64,000 nt of DNA from Castor canadensis (taxonomy: Eukaryota; Chordata; Mammalia; Rodentia; Castoridae). Positions within the stretch are counted from its first letter, which is position 1. Each line of letters starts with the position of its first letter. The position numbers and the translations under genes were made by a program. The DNA lies in assembly GCF_047511655.1 (NCBI RefSeq), contig NC_133399.1, positions 5,335,333 to 5,399,332 of the forward strand. Direction: 5' to 3'. This document shows positions 55,651 through 64,000 of this stretch, in pieces. A model generated the notes under the pieces. That model saw nothing but the letters and a program-made list of their open reading frames with translations. It was not told where the DNA came from and did not search any database.

Positions 55651-56183
55651 ACAGTTCTGTTAAATATTGTCACACCAGCTCATTACGGGATCATTGTCCA
55701 GCGTATATTTTGAGTGTCAATCAGTTGGGCTCCCTCTATTGAGTACATCAGAAACCCACAAGCCTTTCAGAGTTAAACAAGTAGCATATTATTCACAGAA
55801 ACTCTTTGGAACACTGCACCCTCTTGTCAGGCTGGCGACGTCCCTCACTATGTAGATCCAATATACTGGCAAAGGTTGAACATTGTTCTCAGGTATTTGT
55901 AAGAATATGCCATCTCTGGGTGGCTGATGGGAATGCTCTTCTGCTCACTATTTAGTAGGACTTTATTGTGAGAGGTACTGCAGCGCTAGTGTACAGAGAT
56001 TGGGGTGATTGTATTCTGCTGTTTTACCTCAGAGTTCTCAAGTAGTATCAGAATTGCTGTGAGATTGGGTCTGAGTATGGATTGAGTTAAAGGTTGGGGC
56101 AAGCAGGACATGGAGTGACCCTGAAAGGAGAACCACAGTAAGTGGAAAGCTTGTGGATTGAATGTAGATTTCCAGTGCTGTGA

Positions 56184-56357
<174 letters not shown>

Positions 56358-56873
56358 TGACAGTGTTTCTTTAATGAGTTGATTAGAGAACTAGTGGTTT
56401 GTGGGCATCTGTGCTGCTTCACAGTTTGGAATGTAGAAATAGAATATTTGGTTGGACATGATGTTCCAAGCCTCTACAGCTACTTGGGAGGTAGAGATCA
56501 GGAGGATTACAGTTTGAGCTTGGCCTGAGCAACAAGTTCTCTAGACCCCATATGTACCAATGAATGGACACGGTGGTGTGCTCCTGTCATCCCAGCTATA
56601 AGGGGGAAGCATAAAGAGAAGTATTTCCATCCACCCCACACATAAAATCAAAAACAACCAACAAAAAGGGCTAACAGAGTGTATCGAGTAGTACAGCTTC
56701 TGCCTACCATGCCCCAAACCCCGAGTTTAACCACCATTACAGTTAAAAAAAAAAAAAAGAACAAAAAAAGTAAAGAAAATTTGGTGAACATACCAGGCAT
56801 GGTCTCATTATACAATCAACCTGCCTATAATCTGATAGATCTTCAATAATGATTTTATCTGTCCTCACTTTAG

Positions 56874-56934
56874 GGGAAAAAGAGAAAGACAGAAACACTG
56901 AATGTGACTACCAAAGCTGCAAGGGAAACCTAAG
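56874..56934 (+). pseudogene. Linker exon with a GC donor
   Basis: The acceptor CACTTTAG ends at 56873. The 61 nt stay open in the KRAB phase. The donor reads GCAATT at 56935 where the intact gene has GTAATT. GC donors are used in a small minority of introns, and the match beyond it is weak. Confidence 0.75.
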
Positions 56935-57554
56935 GCAATTTGCATTCAAAAAAATTAAGCAGTGTGCCCACAGTATACTGTAGTGCCAAGAAATTTTAAA
57001 AAGCAAGTCAATGATCTAAATTTTCAACTTCAAAATTGATTTAATCTCAGAAAATTTTTCTTCAAACTGCATACAGGTTAAACATATACTACAGAAATAT
57101 TCAAAATCTGAACTGTTGTACTATTGAACATTGACTATATGCCACTCATCTCTTGGTTCAGTGTACACAAATTTTGTTACATTCACAAAATTAATGAGGT
57201 TTGACTTTACCTTTAGAGTTTGCATATAAAGTGTGTGTGATACAAAACTGAATTTTGCAGCAGGCACCAGGGCCCAAGCCAATAATCCTACTATTTGGGA
57301 GATAGAGATAGTACTGCTGTCTTATGTCAGCCTGGACAATAATTTATGTGACCTCCCTCACCTCAAGCAGAGGCTCTGCATGTGGCTCACATAGTCATCC
57401 CAGGAAACACAAAGAGGAGCACTGTGGTCCAGACTAGTGAGCATAAAGACAGACAATATCTCAAAAGTAGCCAACTCGAGCAACTTTCTTGAAAGTTCAG
57501 AGGGCTGATTTCATAACCCAATATTATCCCTCCACAACCCCCAAAAAATAATCA

Positions 57555-57660
57555 CGGCAAAAACAGGTGGCTGAGTGGCTCCAGTAGTGGAGTGCCTGCC
57601 TAGCAAGTGCAAGTTCCTGAGTTCAACGCCCCAGTACTGCCAAAAATAAGATAACTTTGT
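57555..57660 (+). repeat. ID-like SINE
   Basis: GGTGGCTGAGTGGCTCCAGT, then CCCCAGTACTGCC. Its counterpart is at 25795. Confidence 0.85.
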
Positions 57661-58297
57661 GTTTAGGATGTTGTCACAATATCTTACTTTATATATACAA
57701 ATATTTCAAGGTACACCATGTTTTTAGTTCTATGAATTTTGCATGAAGAATACCCTTGTACATTTAAATGACATATGGAAAAGTAATATTGTCAGGGTGA
57801 ATTTGATTGATATACATTAAATGCATGTGTATATACACAGTGAGACTCCTAAATGAAATTAATTCATCGTAACAGTTTAAAAAATTACATAGGGAATCAG
57901 GGTTGGTGGCAGGGACCTGTAATTTATGGTTGTCACAGGCTGATACACATGAGCCATGTGTTTGATGCCAACCTGAGTGACATACAGTCTCAAAAATAAA
58001 GAGATGTGAAGATGTGACAAAGCCATTCAGTGTTTGAAATATAGATACCTTGATACTGTATTCTTTTCCTTTTTGTGTTTTAGAGATTTGTCACAGGACT
58101 TCATGGTTGCTAGGCAAGTGCTCTACCACCTGAGCTATGACCCCCAGACCTCACTAAGAGTTTTTTCATGATAGCTGTCCTTAGGCCATTTTAAAGAGCA
58201 TTGAGTTTATTCATATTTAAAAAGTATTAAGAGGGCATAAAACTAGTAAGTTAAATAATAATCAAAGTCTTAGTAATGTGCTTCCCTTTTTGCACAG

Positions 58298-59830
<1,533 letters not shown>

Positions 59831-60699
59831 ATGTTGTGTTTCTCAATAGATTGTTTAAATAATAGATCTGTGGACAAATTAATTTCTCATTTTCACTTTT
59901 GATTAAAATAATTAATTCAGACCTGGTAATGAACACCTGTAGTCACATCACTCAAGAGGCTGAAGTAGAATGTTCATATGTTCCAAGACAGACTGGCTAA
60001 CATAACTAGACCATGTTTCAAAAATACGTCCCACAAAATATAAAAATAATTATTGAGGTGACATTATTCTATTGAGGTTTAGACAACTGTGCATGAGTGT
60101 AATATGTTAATAAGTCTTCTCCCCTCCACCTTCCTATGCCTTCCTTGTACTGGATAAACACAACATAGGGCCACATGCTAGTTAGCAGGCTCACCTCCCT
60201 TGTGGTACACCCTTAGCCCTTTTATTTCCTTTTGAGAAGGTGTCTTACTAACTTCCCAGACAAGTATCAAAGTCACCCACCTGACGCCTATGGCTCATGA
60301 ATTAACAGGTGTATATCACTATGCCCAGTGACTTTAGGGTCTTAGAGTGTCAGATCCCTGGCCAAGACCAATCTGCAGAGAGTGATATGAGAGTTGTGAC
60401 CAAATTAGGCACGTGTCAGGAATCACTTTGCACATGTAATTACCCACAACAACCTAAGAAATTCCCACTGAGCTGGGTACCTATTCCTCACACCAGTTAT
60501 CCTAGCTACTTTGGAGGCTAATATTGGGAGGATCGAGGTTTCAGGCCATCCTGGACAAATAGTTCTCAAGATCCAATCTCCTAATAACCATACCAAAATT
60601 GACTGGAGGACTAGCTCGAACAGAGTGCCTGGTTTGAAAGCATGAAGTCCTGAGTTCAAACCTATACCTCTCCATGATAAAAACCTTCAGAGTTCTTAA

Positions 60700-61360
60700 A
60701 TTATAATTGGGTCTGTGTAAGAGCCTGTGTGCTCCCCATGCATTCATTTAGGTCTGGCATTGCAAATGCAGCATGTGCCTGGTCAGGCTGGAGCCCAGGG
60801 CACTAGTCTTCCTACTTGGCTTCCTGGGCATTTCAGTGGCAGCTGCCACCACCCCTCTTCCTATTTTACCTGCTGGTTTCTGTACACACTTCTGGGAACC
60901 TGCTCATGATGGCTGCTCTCTGGGCTGAGCACAGACTCCCACCCAAGTCCCCCATCCTGTGCCCCCTCTCCATCTCAGAGATTCTCCTGCTGATCTTGTC
61001 ACCTCTTGCATGCTGGCTGGCCTACTGTACTCATCACTCCACCATCTTGTGGACTGTGAGGAACAGAAGTCCTTCTCCCTCACAGTGGGATAATCCAAAT
61101 TCAGCTTGCTCACAGTCATTGGCTGTGACTGTTGTATGGCCATCTTCCACCCACAAATTGCATTGGTGACTGGCTGTGCCCATATTGGGGTCTGGACCTG
61201 GGCTTCTGGCTCAACCATGGGGATGATGTGACAATTTATTTCCACCTCATCTTCTGTGAGTCTAATGGAAGCCACTATTTTGTCTCCCATCCCTTTGCCC
61301 TGTTCAAGTTGGACTGCTGTGACCAGACAGCCACTGCCACCTTGTGGGATCCTCATGTGT
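60700..61360 (+). pseudogene. Olfactory receptor pseudogene, family 10 (10H-like), copy d, 3'-truncated
   Basis: TM1 to TM5 are recognisable in shifting frames: FYLLVSVHTSGNLLMMAALW near 60850-60925, SISEILL near 60975, and DDVTIYFHLIFCES near 61215-61260. After about 61357 the sequence changes to KZNF intron-1 sequence (GTTTCCTGATG follows), so TM6-7 are missing. Frame breaks and a stop rule out function. Confidence 0.75.
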
Positions 61361-63375
61361 GTCCCCCCATCCCAGCACAGACCTGAGTGCCCCAAGTTTC
61401 CTGATGGTGAAAGTGGTTCTCCACCATGACCTGGTCCTGAGCCAAGTCTCCTGAGAAATAGCGGGAACTCCCTCATTTTCAGGGACTGCCCACATGGCCC
61501 TCATGGGAAAGGGGTCCTGGTGGAGCTGAAGCAGAGATGCAGCTCTCCATATCATAATTGGTGTCATCCTTTCCTGTGTGTAGACAGTGTTTACAAATGA
61601 AATTCAGATGGTATCAGGACCTGAGCTTATTGCAGAGTCAGTACAGCTCCAAGTGCAAGGTCTGCATGGTCTCAAGGGCAAGGGCAAGCAGGGTTGTGCT
61701 TTCTAGGGAGGAGGAAATAGGAAGAGAAAGATGGGGGAGAGAAGGGCAACAGATGAGGCAGCATTACCTCTTGGGACAGGGGACATGGCTCTGAGGTCAC
61801 ATGTCCTTAGGATGACAGTGAAGGAGGAGTCATGTGCTATCTCAGACTGGGGGTGGTCAGAGATCAGAGGCCTGGAATGAGGAGAGAAAGTTAAGGAATG
61901 TTTGTTTAGCCTATGTTTGATTTTGTCTTAGATTTGCAGGGTGAAAGGCAGGACATGTCATCCAAGTGTAGTGAGGTATTTCTTTGCACAATAAGGGGAC
62001 TTAATTTCTTTTCTTGTTCCCATTTACCAGGACAGTAAGATTGGGTAAAATTGAACCATCAGTGGTTTGCTGTTGCATCAAGTTGCCAGAGTCAGACTGC
62101 AAGTTGTACCCATTGAGAAAGTCTGAGTGTTGGGCACAGAAAGACAGGTTTGGGTTCTGCCAGGGGAAAAAATGGTTTATGTACTTCATAGTTTCTGCAA
62201 TTCTGTGGAAATATATTTGACCTCTGTGCCCTCTGACATCTGGGCCTGAGTTCCTAGAGCCCTTGGAATTTGTAGAGTGATAGGAATGTGATTGGGTGTT
62301 CATAACAAACTCTTTTTAGACAACACCTGAGTTCATGCTAATGAAATTATACTGCAGGACCCCTTGAGAGCTTCATGAGAGGGACTGGTTACCCTATGAT
62401 GAAATCACATGCTTGGGACTGGCATCTGCAGTGGGGACAATGTGGGGGAACTGAGTCCTGACCTTCTGGAATCTATTACCTCTGCGTGGTGTCATAATTG
62501 AGTTGTTGGAAACCCAGTTGGTGATACAGAATTGTTGATGGTGAGCAAACACCGTATGTTGTATCTGAAGCAATGTCATAAATGACACAAGTCACAGTCT
62601 TAAAATGCCTCCCAGTGAGTGATCCTTGGTAAGAACTGAGAATTGGTGTGAAAAGGAGGAGAACAGTATGTGTGGAGGTTCTAGAATTACATTTTCTGGC
62701 TACTTAGGTCCCCTTTACTCACTATCCAGTCACAAGCTGCCCAGACTACCCCTGAACAATGAAAGAGGTCTCCATGCTTAGGAATGTTTTTTTCCTTTGT
62801 TTGTGACAGGGTCTTCACTGTGTTTCAAGACTGACCTGCAACTCAGTCCTCCAGCCTGTCCCAAGGAGCTGGGATTACAGGCTCTGGGGATTGAATTTTA
62901 CCATCTGAGTGTGGCTCCCTGTGATCTGTAAATGAAGCTGGCTACTTCCTGAACTACTTGTTTCCTTGGTAGAATTATTCTGCCTTAACATTCCACTGCA
63001 GTGAAGAAGTAAGAATTTCCTTTCATGACTGTTGTGTAAGAGTTTAATTGTTTTGGTTGGAATCTTGGTGAATGACAAGTCCTGGAGAAGCAAAGAGAAT
63101 TCTTGAAATTGTTTCATGCTAAGGTTAAGTAAGAATGTAAGCAGCCATGGAGTCACCCTCCAGGTCAATATCTAGATTATTGTCACTTCTTTGATCCTTG
63201 GTCTCATCTTCCCAGAATTCTTAATTAATTCTTTTTTTCTTTTCAGAGACTAAAATACTTCTGTATTTTAACTTAAAATTCTTTCAGAATTCTCATATAA
63301 ATATATTGTCACAAGATTTTAAAATTGTCAGATCAGCTTATTAGAGATTCATTGTCCAGAGTGTATTTTGAGGAT
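61360..63375 (+). other. Intron-1 sequence of a further promoter-less cassette
   Basis: It aligns in order with intron 1 of the intact gene and of copy 2: GTTTCCTGATGG near 61400, CAGTGTTTACAAATGA near 61585, the segment matching 10335-10700 at 62020-62600, and the pre-KRAB motif TGTCCAGAGTGTATTTTGAG near 63352. Homology ends at about 63378 before any KRAB exon. No gene is seen in it. Confidence 0.6.
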
Positions 63376-63377
63376 TG

Positions 63378-64000
63378 ATATAACGCTACACTTGGCACAA
63401 TGGTCCAGCCAGAGTCCTTGTTCACTAATTGGCATAATTGGTAGGGATGTGACAGTTATTAGATATGTTATACGTACTGCCCGTGATATGCCAATCAGTT
63501 AATTAAAGGCTTTGAGGAGTATCTCATCAGAGATCTCCATGTGATAATATATAAAAAAGTTTCCCAGCCTGTGTGGGAACTTTTCACTTTACTATTATTA
63601 AATAGTTGAGCAATTTTGGATGCGAACGTGAATCATGTACTTTCCTTTTTTTTTTTTTTGAGACTGTGGTTTCAATTCAGGACTTGTAGAGTGTGGACTC
63701 TGGTAAAGCAGACAATCTACCTCTTGAGCCACACACCCTGTTATAACCTTTCATTTTGTATAAGTAAACCGAGTGATGTCTGAGGAAAGGGTCATACACT
63801 GGGCTTGGACTCCAACCCAACGAATGGAGCCTGACAGGGCTGAGGGCTCTTTTATCATCTCACAGAAGAGCCTTGGGTATGTGACAACCTCCATCTGCTG
63901 CGGATGTTTTCCTGGGTCACATCATAGATTTCAAATCAGTTGCCAACACTCAGTTTGATTGTGTCCAATGGACATATGTTGGAAACTGCATCTCTAATGA
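63378..64000. other. Unassigned sequence at the window edge
   Basis: Pre-KRAB homology stops at about 63378 and a new sequence begins that contains TATAAAAAAG near 63550, then a SINE, then a 61-codon frame at 63773 without domains. It could be an LTR or another repeat inserted in the intron; only one edge is visible. Confidence 0.4.
63640..63745 (-). repeat. ID-like SINE
   Basis: A T-run, then GTGGTTTCAATTCAGGACTT and CTCTTGAGCCACACACCC. Confidence 0.7.

Overview
The window is mammalian, most likely rodent, genomic DNA. The evidence is intron-split genes with GT/AG junctions, CpG-rich first exons, LINE-1 fragments ending in a G-rich 3' UTR, and dozens of dimeric B1-plus-ID-like SINEs. From memory, this SINE type recalls castorimorph rodents (beaver group); that placement is a guess and no search was possible.

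The region is a decayed tandem KRAB zinc-finger (KZNF) cluster. One ancestral cassette can be traced through several partial copies: CpG promoter with exon 1 (5' UTR, ATG and donor), a long intron 1, a 127-nt KRAB-A exon, a 61-nt linker exon, a C2H2 finger exon with 3' UTR, then an olfactory-receptor (family 10, 10H-like) pseudogene. Only one cassette looks functional. Exon 1 ends at 39702, KRAB is 43630-43756, the linker is 44276-44336 and the finger exon is 45193-46678. All phases match and the exons join into a 558-residue protein with KRAB and 15 intact fingers. Its linker and pre-finger region resemble the human ZNF44/ZNF20/ZNF625 subfamily (19p13.2).

Layout: 0-4.7 kb holds SINEs and a solo LTR. 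4.7-8.8 kb is a promoter/exon-1 copy whose ATG is lost, plus intron-1 sequence. 8.8-20.9 kb is a second promoter with intact ATG and donor, intron, a second solo LTR, a KRAB exon with a deletion, the linker exon, and a finger exon cut off after about 30 nt. 20.9-29.5 kb is a promoter-less copy with broken KRAB, broken fingers and OR pseudogene. 29.5-34.3 kb is OR downstream sequence with a third solo LTR. 34.3-38.2 kb holds a retroviral 3' LTR remnant, a finger fragment, a KRAB exon with one stop, finger remnants and an OR fragment. 38.9-47.1 kb is the intact gene. 47.1-51.0 kb is unrelated sequence with a 2.7-kb 5'-truncated L1. 51.6-55.3 kb is an OR pseudogene and its flank. 55.3-61.4 kb is a promoter-less copy with an open KRAB exon, frameshifted fingers and an OR pseudogene. 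61.4-63.4 kb is intron-1 sequence from a further copy, and the rest is unassigned.

Three solo LTRs of one family were delimited to the base by their 4-bp target-site duplications, and the L1 by a 15-bp duplication. I found no CRISPR array, bacterial-type operon or functional RNA gene. The interest lies in how one transcriptional-repressor gene survives among dying copies, spare promoters and co-duplicated receptor pseudogenes.
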